Of a stretch of 64,000 bases of DNA, positions 42,061 to 53,890 are shown in pieces. Position 1 is the first letter of the stretch, and each line of letters opens with the position of its first letter. The position numbers and the translations under genes were made by a program. A model generated the notes under the pieces. That model made no database searches and was not told where the DNA came from. It saw only the letters and a list, made by a program, of their open reading frames with translations. The stretch comes from Leptasterias polaris (lineage: Eukaryota; Echinodermata; Asteroidea; Forcipulatida; Asteriidae), in assembly GCA_037783415.1 (NCBI GenBank), contig JAZGTN010000025.1, positions 806,001 through 870,000 on the forward strand. The letters are read 5' to 3'.

Positions 42061-42735
42061 AGTTAGTATGGTGTTCCATATGTGCCACTCCTTTGGAAAA
42101 ACCCAATTCCGTCGCCTTTTCATTTTTTCCGTCGCGTTTTCATTTTTTCCGTCGCGTTTTCATTTTTTCCGTCGCCTTTTCATTTTTTCCGTCGCGTTTT
42201 CATTTTTTCCGTCGCCTTTTCATTTTGTCCGTTGCATTTTCATTTTTTCCGTCGCCTTTTCATTTTTCAGGCGCATTTTTTTTTCTGAATCGGTCACGTG
42301 ACCGTCACATGATGTCCATGTGATGATTTTTTGGCTCCGCTAGCCTATTGCAGTTGGCGTGTGAAAAATTCTATCAGCGCGTCAGTCGAAAAGGTAGGCT
42401 TGTTAAAGATCTCTTTGAAATTGTATGCTTATTAACAAACGATCATACATTGTTGTAGACCTAATTACTTGTTAAAAGAATAATAAATTATTAGGGGAAA
42501 GTGGAGCAGGTGATGCTGTGTAAAAAGTTCATCCTGTAGGCCTACTATTGTTCGCTGTTGCGTGTACATGTTATTGTGAAGTACACAAAATGAAAAGGCG
42601 ACGGAAAAAAAATGAAAACGCGACGGACAAAATGAAAACGCGACGGAAAAAATGAAAACGCGACGGACAAAATGAAAAGGCGACGGAATTGGGTTTTTCC
42701 AAAGGAGTGGCACATAATGGAACACCAAAAGTTAG
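42061..42735. mobile_element. 663-bp TIR element, small relative of the 5 kb CGTCG element, with 6-bp TSD AGTTAG
   Basis: The element is 42,067-42,729. It begins TATGGTGTTCCATATGTGCC and ends with the near-inverse GGCACATAATGGAACACCAAA. AGTTAG lies immediately outside at 42,061-42,066 and 42,730-42,735. Inside each end is an array of CCGTCGC(C/G)TTTTCATTTT units (left 42,108-42,270, eight or nine units; right 42,588-42,690, five units, inverted). Termini, TSD length and CGTCGC array motif link it to 5,307-10,304. No coding sequence; non-autonomous. Confidence 0.8.
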
Positions 42736-43297
42736 TGCTTACGTACGAGTTTCTATTTCTCATGGCGCTGCTAACCGTAAGCACACGAAAAGGCATGCTA
42801 TAAACCTTCCAGTGCTTACTACACGAAAATGAATGACGTAACAATGCAAATTCATTGTGAACGCGCAAGATGGCCGCCTTATTTTCTTGCTAACCTGTGA
42901 AATACGCTTATGCTCAAGCAAATTTTTCTGCTACAGTTAGCACGAGAAAATTTGGTTAACGTTCAGCAACTCTATGAAATCTGGCCCTGCTTGGGGCTGA
43001 CCCTTGTTCATGACGTCACGACGACAATTTTTCTCAATGGCCACCATTTTGTTTCTAAATCAGCGGGACATTTTCAGGAAAATTGACACACATTTTCACC
43101 ATTAAAGCAGCATTTTGGTGAGCAATAAGTACTTTTTAATTCGAAGCCGGATACTTTTTTGTATCACTATGGGCTCGTAAAATTATTTAACGTTGCAGTT
43201 TTACCTTGATAATAATTATTTTACGATCTTTTCGTGAATTGCCCACAATCAAAAACAGTTCCGGTCGGCTGTCCCAAGATGCATCGGTGTGAATGCT
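42736..43297. other. Non-coding stretch
   Basis: No gene seen. Confidence 0.4.
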
Positions 43298-43401
43298 GGG
43301 GGGGGGGGGGGGGGGGGGGGGTTGGCGTTCGATTAGCTCATGTCAGGGGCTCACCCGAATGAGCTCGTGACGGGGTCGACCCAGGGAAGCTAATCGAACG
43401 C
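43298..43401. repeat. Poly-G tract next to a small hairpin
   Basis: G tract of about 24 bases (43,298-43,321), then GCGTTCGATTAGCT (43,325) and its inverse at 43,388-43,401. Confidence 0.8.
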
Positions 43402-43419
43402 ATCCTATTATTATAAGGG

Positions 43420-43905
43420 GGCACACAACTAAATCAACTCTCATTGGTTTTTAGTGGGAATTGCTAAATATTCAGAAGTACACAAAAAATACTTGGAAGT
43501 CTCACAGTTTTTCACAGTAAAGAGACAATTATTAATGACTCTTGAACTTTTAATTATCTGCTCAATTTGATATGGGGTGTCCCAAGGCCATGCGAGTTAT
43601 TCCCCCTCCAAATAAAAACACCCCTGCACCGGTGTAATTTTACAACCGTCCGAGCATTAATCTTGAAAAATGTCCCTACACCTCTCTGCAAATAGGACCA
43701 TAAGGGCCTATGTCAACCAAAATACCTCAAGTTGGAAGTCAACAACCCTCAGGTCACAATCGGGCAACATTTTTATACTTTATTCCTTTTTGGGGGGCTC
43801 TCAAATCTGTCTAATTGAAAATATTTTGACAGGGTCTACAAAAATATTGATGAGGCTGACGCTCTATTTTCCCCCTATTTAGTAGGGTGCATCCATATAC
43901 CACAA
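43420..43905 (+). repeat. Dispersed repeat, copy 2 (inverse of 4,680-4,950; relative at 21,216-21,560)
   Basis: Block-by-block match to the reverse complement of 4,680-4,950, as described there. The fullest of the three copies. Confidence 0.65.
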
Positions 43906-44394
43906 ACATCGTTAACAAGTACCATGTATGTCTGCTGCCACCTAGCGACGGAGCTGAGATAATAAACCAGTTCAATGTTAATAATTAGTCACGACTCATA
44001 GGTTCTTGCCGACCGATTTATTTATAACATAAGCCCGTTGTTCCTTCTTGTGCGGGGCAATTAGTGAGTTTGCTTTATTAGGTTGGCGAGGATCTTTTGC
44101 TGAAAACAGCTGGACGACTGCAAAGCCTACTAATTTTACTTCTGTAATTAAAGATATGGGTCATCTTTAGTAAGTTAGACCTACTCAAAATGTAATGACC
44201 CAAAAACTGAAATGGCCAAAAAGCACTGCAACAAACTGTTGCTAGGTATAAACTATTTTTAGAACAGATTCCCTTCGAATTACGGTTTGGATTTCACCCC
44301 AAATCAATTGCATTAAGTTCCAGAGCAGTGTTCACTTTAAAGGGGCCGTGTCGTCATGATAAAAGCAGGCATGTGGATGTACGTGGAAATGTGA

Positions 44395-44423
44395 CCCCCC
44401 CCCCCCCCCCCCCCCCCCCCCCC
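44395..44423 (+). repeat. Poly-C tract, 29 bases
   Basis: Uninterrupted C29; flanking proline/glycine ORFs are artefacts. Confidence 0.9.
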
Positions 44424-44514
44424 GCTCTCCACTTGAGATATGAGATATGGGGGGGATGGGGCGTGCGTGCGGACGGTAACTGGGCGAGAGTTCATAATGT
44501 ACAGCCACAGGCCT

Positions 44515-44870
44515 GCTTTGTTTTTTATGAGGAAATGAGGTCTGGTAGGAGGCTGAGAAGTCTGAAGTGCAGAACCAATAGATATTTAAACTCCTTTCCA
44601 CCAAATTATCTTCGTATTCTTAACGACAGTCAGTAACTTTCTCTCCTGTTATTTCTTGTCTTCATTGTTTATGAAGTAAACTTTGTATGTGCCGTTGTGT
44701 AAATGCAGTTTTAATGTTTTATTAAGTGTAAAATATTGTTCTTCTTCAACTTAATTTGTAATTCTGTAATTTTTAATAATATATTTTTACGGTGAGCATG
44801 TTCGACAGAGCAAATTTCCAATTTATGGACAATAAATATTGAATTGAATTGAATTGAATTGATCAAGCCG
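44515..44870 (+). mobile_element. 5-prime truncated LINE end with (AATTG)n tail
   Basis: The frame LKCRTNRYLNSFPPNYLRIL ends with a stop at about 44,636, like the RTxRxxxSFxPxxxRxLN ending of CR1-type LINE ORF2. A 3-prime UTR follows and finishes AATAAATATTGAATTG repeated four times (to 44,862). The tail type matches that of the minus-strand fragment at 51,840. Confidence 0.6.
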
Positions 44871-45044
44871 ACACAGCCTTATTAATTTGGTGGAGATTTC
44901 TCTGTATCAATTAGACTTGATTTCAAATCTGAGATCGCGGTTATTTAACTCTGCATCAGTCACCCAAAACGCTCCCAATACAAAATTGGATATCAGGTAG
45001 ACTAAAAATAAACACGACCACAGACTTGGAACCAAGTCTATCTA

Positions 45045-48000
45045 TCAATCCGCTTGAATTCCATTCCATAATTTTATTAACTCATCTTCTGGATGGTTCC
45101 AAAACAGTTCCAAAAGATTCCAACCCCTTTCTTGCTTCTTTGGTATATACGGATTGTCCGGGTTCAAGCCACCAAAGTACAGCCCGAGCACGAGAGACTG
45201 GATGAACCGCCCGGCTATAAGAACACGCAGCACGCCTCGCTCTATCTCCGGGAGTGGAGCTGTAGATTCGAAGCCAGCAAGGAGGTGGGCAGTGGCTTCC
45301 AGGGGCTCGTCGCTGCAGAACATCAGATACATCATGGCGATTGCGACGTCGAACACGAGGCAGGACAACATCATATCGTCGAAGTCAATGACACCGCTGA
45401 TCTCATAGTCATTCTTATTGCAGTTGACGTCCGTCTGAACTGCAAGTACATTGCAGTCACTGAAGTCTTGATGGACAATTCCTAACAATTGGTCAATAAG
45501 TTATTAATTTATTCAATTTGACGGAATAATATGTATATACATAATTCATGTTTTGATGAGTCTTTCCTCCAGCGTTCAACCACCAGCTTTCAACTGTTGT
45601 CAAATTAAAAGGTATAGGGTCATAAATTGGCAATTACTGTCCAAAATGACCATAATAACTATACTTGATGAGAAGCACTGCACATGTTGAAAGTATAAAC
45701 TATTTGAGAGGGAAATTCTCTTCGAATTATGGTTTGGATAAATTTGTTCATTCAAAATCGTTTGAATATGAGACACGATTTTGCATGGGTGAATCGTTTC
45801 TCAGATTTTCTGAGGGTGTCCGTTCGCGAATGGTGCGGCGAGAGACGCGGCTGGTAACCGCTGTCACATCGCTAAACGTGGATGGTTTTGAAGCTCTTGT
45901 GAATCTGTGAATAATTGTGTCTATTAATAAAAAAATAAGCATAACGCTGGCAAAAACCAATCTATGGTACTACCTTTGTGAACGACCATCTATCAATGAA
46001 TAACCGTTTCTGTCGGAATGTTCGTGTCCGTTCAATATTTCCATATATATTATTTCAATTTTACCGATATATATAATGACAAATTGAGCGGCGAGGTTTT
46101 TTTAAAAGAATATTTCCATATAATAAAAGAATTGTCAAAAAGGTATATTTTTTCTCAAGGATATGCCTCATACTTGAGTACTTGATTGTAGTGAAAGGGA
46201 TTTCACTCGTATTCTGCGTCAATTGGACACAGATTCCGGCTCACACTGACCCAGAAATGGGTCAAATTCAGCCCCCCCCCCCTCCCGCCGGAGGTCAACT
46301 GACCTAAGAATTTTTAGACTGTATAAGTGCCATGAATATTGGGTCCAGTTAGTTTCAGCATCAATCCTGTACACTTTCATCAAAGAATGTCAGTACATAC
46401 CTTTTCTCAATACTCCGACGACTGGTATAACTTTCCTTTCATACTCCGTGATCACCTCGTTCACAATCTTCAACGCCTTAGCATCTTTGACCACGTGTAA
46501 GTACCACCTGAGATCGGGGATGTTTGCCAGACACCATATCATCGTGGCTGCCCTTTGCTTCAAAGGTTTGACATCAATTACTGAAGGATACTTCTGCAAT
46601 AGGAAATGGCGGGAGTGAGATTATGTGACGGAGCTGGGGTCGACGGTGAACATTTCTCGTTATGTGGTTGATTTCAAATGTTTTCGGATCCTAAAAAATA
46701 AGAAATGTTTACACATTAGACTGTTGTTACTCTGACGTGAGCTCTTTTATATACAAGTGTGTTGTTACCATGTCCATGTATTGCCTGCGTTAATCAAACC
46801 TAATTTGTTTGCTTTATATTAAAGTCAGTTTTATAATTTGGTTTCAGCATTGGCAATTGACATAATGATGTTTTACACAATGGATTCTGGAAGAGTAACT
46901 GAATTTGTCCTGTCCCCTCATAAACAAACCACTGACCCGTGTTAATTCATACCACCTCTAGGACTTTTGGAATGGTTTAGCTTTTTATGATATCAGGGCA
47001 TATGAGCTGGTGTGCTAACAGCGGCCCTCAATGAGTGGTTAAATATTTAGAATAAAATGATCTTAGAACTAAACTAACACTAGTTACGTTGCTTTGGAAC
47101 AGACAATACCTGAAGAGCAATTTGAAGCTCTCCAAGATGTGTACCGACTTTCTTGAAGAATGCCAGAGGCAATGGAGACAAGGAGAGAAGAGTTGATCCA
47201 GGTAGGTAGATAAAGAGTCTCACGGCACTCACACTAGTCTCGCCTCTAACTTGCCTCCCTGCAATCGAAATGTACGGAGCTCTGGAAGTGCCATTTCACA
47301 TGTTGAAGTCTTGAAATAATTTACTGCAGGTCTGGATGATGGCATCATAAACGTAAGATGTCGACATCCTGAAACAGTTTATCTCGGGAGGACGACATCT
47401 TGAAGATGTGTTGTCTTCCCGATATCATCTTAGGATGTCGACATCATGAAACCACGAATGTCGACTTCCCAAGATAACATCATGGGATGACAACATCCTG
47501 GGATTGTCGAGAACCGTAACATCTAGAGAAGGTAACATCATACTTTCGAGATGTCGTCATCTTATATGTTTATGATGCCATCCTCCGGAACTAATTTATC
47601 TAAGGATCTCAACAAGCTGTATGGAACTCAGGACCTACGTAGTATAATGAGGAGTATTTTTCTCACAGAGCAAGTTCGGATGGATACGACCAGACTTAAC
47701 CAATCAATCTAAATGACAGCCTAAAGCTGCGTGGTTTAACTAGCCAGTTTAACTGGATCAACCTAGTGCCGGAGCACTGTTTCTCGAGTCAAACTAGCAA
47801 GTTACGTCACAATATTAATGAGTAATTGTATAAGACATATATAAGTGCTCAATGAATACAGACATATAGTTCACATACAATAAAAATGTTTTGTAAATAC
47901 AACAACAACAAAAACAACCAAATTTGACCACAACTCAACGTTGCTTTTCGTTGAGATTCGCGAAAAGCCCGTGACGTCATCTTTCTCGGATAAATTCTCG

Positions 48001-50464
48001 TGGTGTCATGTGTGGGAAGTGTGTTTTTTACCACTGCGCGGTATGTGCACTTTGCAGTGGAAAGAACACTGTTCTTAGGCAAAGTCGATAAGAAAATCCT
48101 AGATAGCGGCGGGTCTTACGAAAAAAGAGGTAAATTCTTCAAGCACTGATGGTAATGTAGCAAAGAGGAGAGCTCTCCTCTGAGGAGAGAAGGGGAGGGG
48201 AGTGATGACGACGGTGGGGAGTTCGTCTCGCAGAACCCCTGGTTCGAGCTACTTGCGTGTGGAAGTAGTAGTAGTAGCACCCGACAATGAAGCTGATGAC
48301 AACGAGAGCGAGACCGAGATCGACTGGCTAAGTAGTAATACAGCATGGTATTATAAAGTAGTCCTGTCTGTTCAGTTACTGAGTTACTCAGCAAATGGAA
48401 TCGCTTCATGATTGTTTGATGTTCTTTTATCCATGTATGGGTATTGTACATGTTACACGTATCCATATCAGTACCTGTCCTCTGTGCTGTGAGAGGTGCC
48501 AGAAACCCACTGGTCGCAATCTTAGGCTTTAGTGTCGACAGTATTATCAAAAGGGACTTGCTTCAACTAAAAACTATAGGATTGGCTTCTAGTAAACTCT
48601 AAAAAACAGAAAATAACCTTTTTAATAGTGAATACAGTTTCTTTTTTACAGGATAGACAGCTGAGTTTTACCTGTCCTGAAATAGGTGGACAAGTGGCCA
48701 AATGACACACTGATACCCACATTATTGCAACAGTCATCTGTAAAATGTGTGCTGCAACTTCATTGTTATTGCTCAAAATTGGACCGAGTGTTGTCAACAA
48801 TGATTTCATTGGATTAACATGCTGTGACGTAAGCTTTCCATATCTGTGTTATGATTGGTCCGAGGTGATCGGTCGTCTGCATGCAGTGTGTGCATAAAGT
48901 TTATATATCATGTAGGTACAGTACGTTGTTGGGTGTACAGTGTACACAGTCATGTACGTGTGAATTGACTACGAATCTCCGTGTGAAATGAATGCAAGGT
49001 CAAAGGTACATCCGACGGGATCCCGCCGAGCGCTCACGGCTGGTATCTGGGGTATCTGGCGTTATTCATGAGCCTCAAAGTGTGAAGTCAGTGTTCAGGC
49101 TAACGCGAAGATAGCTAATAACTCTCATGCATGACGTCACATTATGCGCTGGTAAACACGGGTAACGTTTCTTTGTGTTGATTTTGAGTCGGGAACCATA
49201 GACGCAAGCCGCCAATGGCAGAAGTGTTTCAAGTTTTTCAAAACCTCGAGGTTGGGGCATATTTTTTGATCGATAATTGCGGAAAAAAAAGAAGTGTAAA
49301 AACATAAAAAATACATTTACATGACACAAACAAATTCGTTCAGGTAACTGTTTAACAATAACGGTTGGTTTTGTAGAATGTGAGATATTTAATTGTTAAA
49401 TGCACCATAACAGAGAAATTAATATAAATAAAAATGAAAAATTACTTGCCGACAGTTTGCTTCGTTAACATTACGGTAATGTACCTTAATCCTATCGTCT
49501 ACTCAACAAATTATGTACATTAACTTGACGCGCGTCTACAGAGGGATCCTTTTTACACGTATAAATGCGCAAGTATTGCGGGCTCTGTGTCGCCATTTGG
49601 GACGATGGCAGCGCAAGGTTTTGTACACAAACACATCGAAAAACCAATGTCTATTTTTACTTTTCACGCAAATTAAGTGTCATCTTCAACATTGTACACG
49701 ACTGCTCTGACATAAAAGCATGACATAATGATTTAGAACACGTTGTTGAATACTTACAACCTAACAGAGAGTGAATATTGATCAATTTGTTTTAAAAAAC
49801 CTTGCTGATGTGACGCATTTAAAACCCGATCGTGCAGTTTTCGTGTGTATGACTTAAAACACACCTATCGTCTGGTTTTAAACATTATATCACATTATAT
49901 AGTCTGATGCTTCAATTCCGTCAATTTAAATTCCATTTCACTTTTTGCGAGAATTGCATGATTTTATCAAGTGTTATTTGCACTGTGCAAAGCGTGAAAT
50001 TAATTTGTTTACCAAGGTTGATGTATTTCGAGTTAAGTGTCTCGAATTATGACAAGCGCGGGTAGTTCAATAGAATTAATATTATTATTACCATTTCGAA
50101 ATTCATTGCGAATCTTCTCATAGCTGACAAGCTTTCCCTTTAGATTTGGTACTGGAGCCTGACTCCGCAACTCGGGAAACGACTGCAAGAAATCCAAAAT
50201 GGCCGTCTGGGATTCAACAGCGCCCTCAGACGTAAATACTGAATTCAAGACATTGAGTATGAAATCGGCGTTATTTCCGATCCCCTGACCGAGGTCTGTC
50301 GTGACGTGATAAGTCCTGTCGTCGTAGCTGTCGAATTCCTTGATCGCCGAAGCTCTAACACCGAAGAGTCTCAGGAGAAGTGTACTGATGTCATCGGGGC
50401 TAAGAAATGGTTTGGAAAACTCTCGAACCTGCGGGGTTTCATCGTTGACAACAGCTTCCGCCAT
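45045..50464 (-). CDS. HYKK: Hydroxylysine kinase-like protein (four exons, 383 aa)
   Basis: Exons (minus): 50,464-50,092 (373 b), 47,258-47,110 (149), 46,593-46,401 (193), 45,481-45,045 (437, with stop). Every intron is GT-AG. Phases are 1, 0 and 1. The total of 1,152 b gives 383 residues, near the vertebrate protein's length. HYKK uses GTP to phosphorylate 5-hydroxylysine in lysine catabolism. Visible features: an N-terminal lobe with FDSYDDRTYHVTTDLGQGIG and PNLKGKLVS; exon 2 with RLFIYLPGSTLLS; exon 3 with MIWCLANIPDLRWYL; exon 4 with the phosphotransferase catalytic loop GIVHQDFSDCNVL (H-x-D-x4-N, with QDF where many relatives have GDL), the metal-binding GVIDFDDM, and HLLAGFES. ATG in GCCATGGCGG-like context on minus. 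A diverged paralogue's first exon lies at 264-1. Orthology to HYKK rather than another APH-family member is inferred from domain order and length. Confidence 0.85.
47333..47585. mobile_element. Palindromic MITE in HYKK-like intron 1
   Basis: Ends GGATGATGGCATCATAAACG and its near-inverse (GTTTATGATGCCATCCTCC); GATGTCGACATC-type palindromes recur inside. Non-coding, about 250 bp, spliced out with the intron. Confidence 0.7.
48807..49110. repeat. Dispersed repeat, copy 2 (partner at 1,260-1,545)
   Basis: Same order of blocks as copy 1, with a 40-base insertion between ATGCAA and GGCTGGTATCTGG. Lies in intron 1 of the HYKK-like gene. Confidence 0.7.
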
Positions 50465-50597
50465 GTTAAATCTGTAAATTAAATACTTCCAATTAGCAAT
50501 AGATCCAATGCAAAAGATCAACATTTCTCAACGGACACGTTTAGGCATACAATTTAAGACAATGTGAAACTACACCGGGTTGGGTTAGTCTGATTGG

Positions 50598-51236
50598 CGA
50601 CGCTGTTGTTTGTATTAGTCATAGGAAGAAGGCGCTAGATCGACTGGAGGCTGTCTCGGATAGACTGGGCAAGTCTATGAATCTGGCTCGTTTTGCTCCA
50701 GATGTTTATGTGATACAGACTGCAACACAACTTACTGTCCGCAAGACGAGATGGTATCTTTTCGGCGACTACGCCAACAAAATGAACGTTGGATATAACG
50801 GGTAATCCTGGATCATGGAATAACGTGGTACATACGTCGGATGCCATCATATCTCTCCAAGTTTCCCGTTATTAGCCTTTTTTAGATATGGTGGAAACTA
50901 GGACGGCAATGTTAGGTTTGAGTCCTGAAGGGATCACACACAAATTTATTTTATAAAATCTTAAATTATTGTTAATTTGAGATTCTTTCGAGAGTTAACA
51001 AACATCGCCGGATTCCTCGGAAAATGAAAGAAATAACCTCCAGACTCTTTTTGCTGATTCTGGAATCCACCGACAGCACATTGCTCAGCATGATAAAAAC
51101 TTACACAAGTTGTTGAAACAAGGTTTGAAGAAATAGGAAACGATCCAAAGAAACCAATCAGTTTCGAGACGAGACGAATACAAACAATCTTCACCATTTT
51201 GACGTATTTGTTCCGAAAATACGAGGGCTCCGCCAT
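50598..51236 (-). pseudogene. P-element-like remnant: degenerate THAP start and element end
   Basis: On minus, from about 51,160, EQCAVGGFQNQQKESGGYFF-HFPRNPA resembles a THAP start (C...GC-N...YFFxFPxxP), with one zinc-ligand cysteine position occupied by F. Its 3-prime flank, 50,770-50,598, matches the terminal 160 bases of the 581-bp element at 19,842-20,422, including the TTGGCGACG terminus. I read this as an internally deleted P-like element directly upstream of the HYKK-like gene. Both halves are short, so the assignment is tentative. Confidence 0.4.
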
Positions 51237-51404
51237 CGGCGATAAAAAAACCTAGTTCATAAAATTGAAAAAAGGGGAGCTAGTTTTTCCGATCAAATTT
51301 CAGCAAAATTGCAGTGCAGAAAAATTCAAACTTACGACCAAATAATAACTAGGCCTAAACACACAATAAAGAAATAAAGGGGCAAATTTGTTATAGTGAT
51401 TTCG

Positions 51405-51660
51405 TTCAAGTTGATCCAAGAACCGACCCTTGAGGTACGCCAGAGCAAACTGCTGCTCAGTTAGATTGAGATCCCTGAAAAAGTACCCTTTTAGATCTGT
51501 TGTAGTAAGAATGATACAAGTTTAAAATAGGTCCACAGATGCCATACTTCTTATGTAACTCGTGTAACAATATCTTATGACTCCCACGATCAAAATGCTT
51601 TCGACTAATCTAAACAAATAACATCAATTCGGGGTGGTTTGGCTTTATCTGGTATTTCTG
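51405..51660 (-). pseudogene. LINE reverse transcriptase fragment
   Basis: On minus: VICLD-(stop)-SKAFDRGSHKILLHELHKK then YGICGPILNLYHSYY and CSGVPQGSVLG. LDxSKAFDxxxHxxLLxxL...YGIxG and SGVPQGSVLG are RT blocks 3 to 5 of Jockey/CR1-type LINEs. In-frame stops and truncation make it inactive. Confidence 0.75.
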
Positions 51661-51837
51661 ACCAATAATGGTATAAAGTAGAAAATTGAGTTACATATGA
51701 ACACTTTGGAATTGAAAGAAACCACATTATAGTTTAATTTCATTTTTTTTTTTTTTTTTTTTTAAGGTCCCTTTTTTGCCCCAATGGCCGCCCGTCTTAA
51801 AGCTGTGAAAAATCCGCCATGGATGAGCTGGATATCA

Positions 51838-51985
51838 ATGTTATTTTCAATTCAATCAAACATTTATTTCCATACTCACAAAAGGAAAATACAAAATCCT
51901 GTGGACAAATATAGTAGTACAATGCAAGCAAAAAGTAAACACGACCAATGAAAATGTTACTGCAAAAATTTAAACAATCTAGGCT
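51838..51985 (-). mobile_element. LINE 3-prime tail fragment interrupted by piggyBac copy A
   Basis: On minus it ends GGAAATAAATGTTTGATTG then AATTGAA, the same tail style as 44,840-44,862. The piggyBac insertion at 51,991 cuts it; 55,257-55,526 is likely its continuation. Confidence 0.4.
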
Positions 51986-52252
51986 GCTAACCCTTTCAGT
52001 ACCGCCGAGCCAGATGTGCTCAAAAAAGCATTCCACTTCGTGACCACCGAGTCCTTATGGCACCTAACTATTTCCTCTCTTGTTTACCATGGAGGCTCAC
52101 TGGCACACGCACCAACAGTAATTTCTCAAAATGTAAATTGCGCCCTCAATCCCATGCAGGCCCCGCGTGCGGCAACTTTAAAACACCTGCCCGCGTCCCC
52201 TCCTTGGCAATTGCAGCAAGCATCCACGCATTCTTCAGTCCTAGATTCTGAC

Positions 52253-53890
52253 ATGGCCGATGAACATGCTAAAATTTTGGACGAAATCTTTGCCGATAGC
52301 GGTTCCGACATGTCCTCTAACGATGATTCACCACATGATAAGAAGACAGTGATGATGAGCCCATCGCCTCGACATCGACAGCATCCTGTTCATCCAAGAC
52401 CAAGAAGCCGAATTTCCGGTGTGGATGGCGTGAAGCCAAGTCTTACACCCGGCGACCGCCTGTGTAATTTACAGCAAACACCGGGGCTACAGAAGACTTC
52501 AGTTCGTTCTCCCCCATACAAATCTTCAAACTGTACTTTTGTGAAGCAGTGTGGCAGATGATGGTAGATGAGACCAATCGTTATGCTGATCAAACTTTGG
52601 GTGCGGGTACAGAAAATCAGCGTGCTTGGAGACCAACTAATGTACCTGAAATGATGGCATTCGTGGCCCTACTTCTTTGCATGGGAATCAACAAAAGACC
52701 CCGTTACTCCATGCATTGGTCCAGGTCTGAAATTCTACGAAGTCCCCTGTACTCAGCAACCATGGCTCGTAACCGATTTACTGCAATCCTTCGATGTGGA
52801 GGACGACTCTCCCCGTGACAAACTTTCAAAATTACGCCCACTGTTAAACATTGTACTACCATCATTCCTCCGGGTGTACCAGACTGGACGAAGCCTTTCA
52901 CCGGACGAGACCATGGTTCAAAGGACGACTCAGCTTCAAACAGTACATGCCACGAAAGGCCGCCAAATGGGGATTGAAATGTTTTTCATTGAACGAATCA
53001 GACACAGGGTACACATGTGCCTGGGAGTTGTTCACAGGATCGCAGCCCAGGTCCCCACAAGGACAGTCCGCTGTAAGTTATCCTGAGACACACCATCCAT
53101 ACGATCTTGGGGCACCAGGCAAGGTAGTCTTGAACCTTTTGCAGGGACTCGAAAATAAAGGACATTGCATCTACATGGACAATTGGTTCTCCAAGTTGTC
53201 TGAGCTAGGATTCGGAGCTTGTGGAACTGTGCGCTTATACCACCCTAGGGATACCCGATGTTGCAAACCCCAAGAAGTTCCCCATGAAAAGCGGAGCAGA
53301 TCCCCAATTTTATCAGAAAGCAGGCCAACTATGCGTTATGTGGCAGGACACAAAACGTGTCACTCTCCTGTCAAACTATGGCGATTGCAGTGTTTACTAG
53401 TAAACAGATTCGCAGCCGGAAAACTTCAACAGGACATCGTGATATCCAAAAACCGTGCATAGTCGACGATTACAATAAATACATGGGAGGCACGGATCTG
53501 GCAGGACAATTGTGCACTTACTATACTCACAGCCACAGAACACTAAAATGGTGGAAACGAGTATTTATCACAATCCTAGACATCTGTTTGCTTAATGCTA
53601 ATGTCGTATACAACAGCATCAATACAAACAAGAGCTTGTCTACTTTGGATTTCCGGGTCAAGGCTTATTTCAAGCTTGGAGTACAACCCAGTTCAGCATG
53701 CCAGTCAACTGTCAAGTGGTTCAAACGCCCTTTCAAGTCAGCACTTTCCTGGTCCGAATGTTGGCGGGAAGAAACGCGACTGTGTTGTATGCAGTTCGAC
53801 CTCTAATAGAAAACAAACTCGCATGATATGTAAATAATGTGTAAAGCCAATGTGTGTTATACCATGCTTTGAGAATTTCCACACCAAGCG
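52253..53890 (+). pseudogene. piggyBac transposase, copy A (multiple frameshifts)
   Basis: Homologous along its length to the transposase at 55,834-57,566 but spread over several frames. The start is MADEHAKILDEIFADSGSDM. RYSMHWSRSEILRSPLYSAT lies in one frame, the RSLSPDET region in another, and YNKYMGGTDLAGQLCTYY in a third. Small deletions, including loss of the YTSPA stretch after the DNW motif, and a stop within the C-terminal cysteine-rich domain add to the damage. A 68-base segment after the gene (about 53,835-53,970) is duplicated in tandem. Non-functional. Confidence 0.85.

Noticed and set aside
42039..42323. Phenylalanine/serine-rich protein (FHFFRRVFIFSVAFSFFPS)
   Set aside because: Translation of the CCGTCGCGTTTTCATTTT array in the 663-bp element.
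45665..45910. 81-codon plus-strand frame in HYKK intron 3
   Set aside because: No recognised domain; the start of the segment resembles 44,240-44,290 (a dispersed repeat), so it is more likely repeat sequence.
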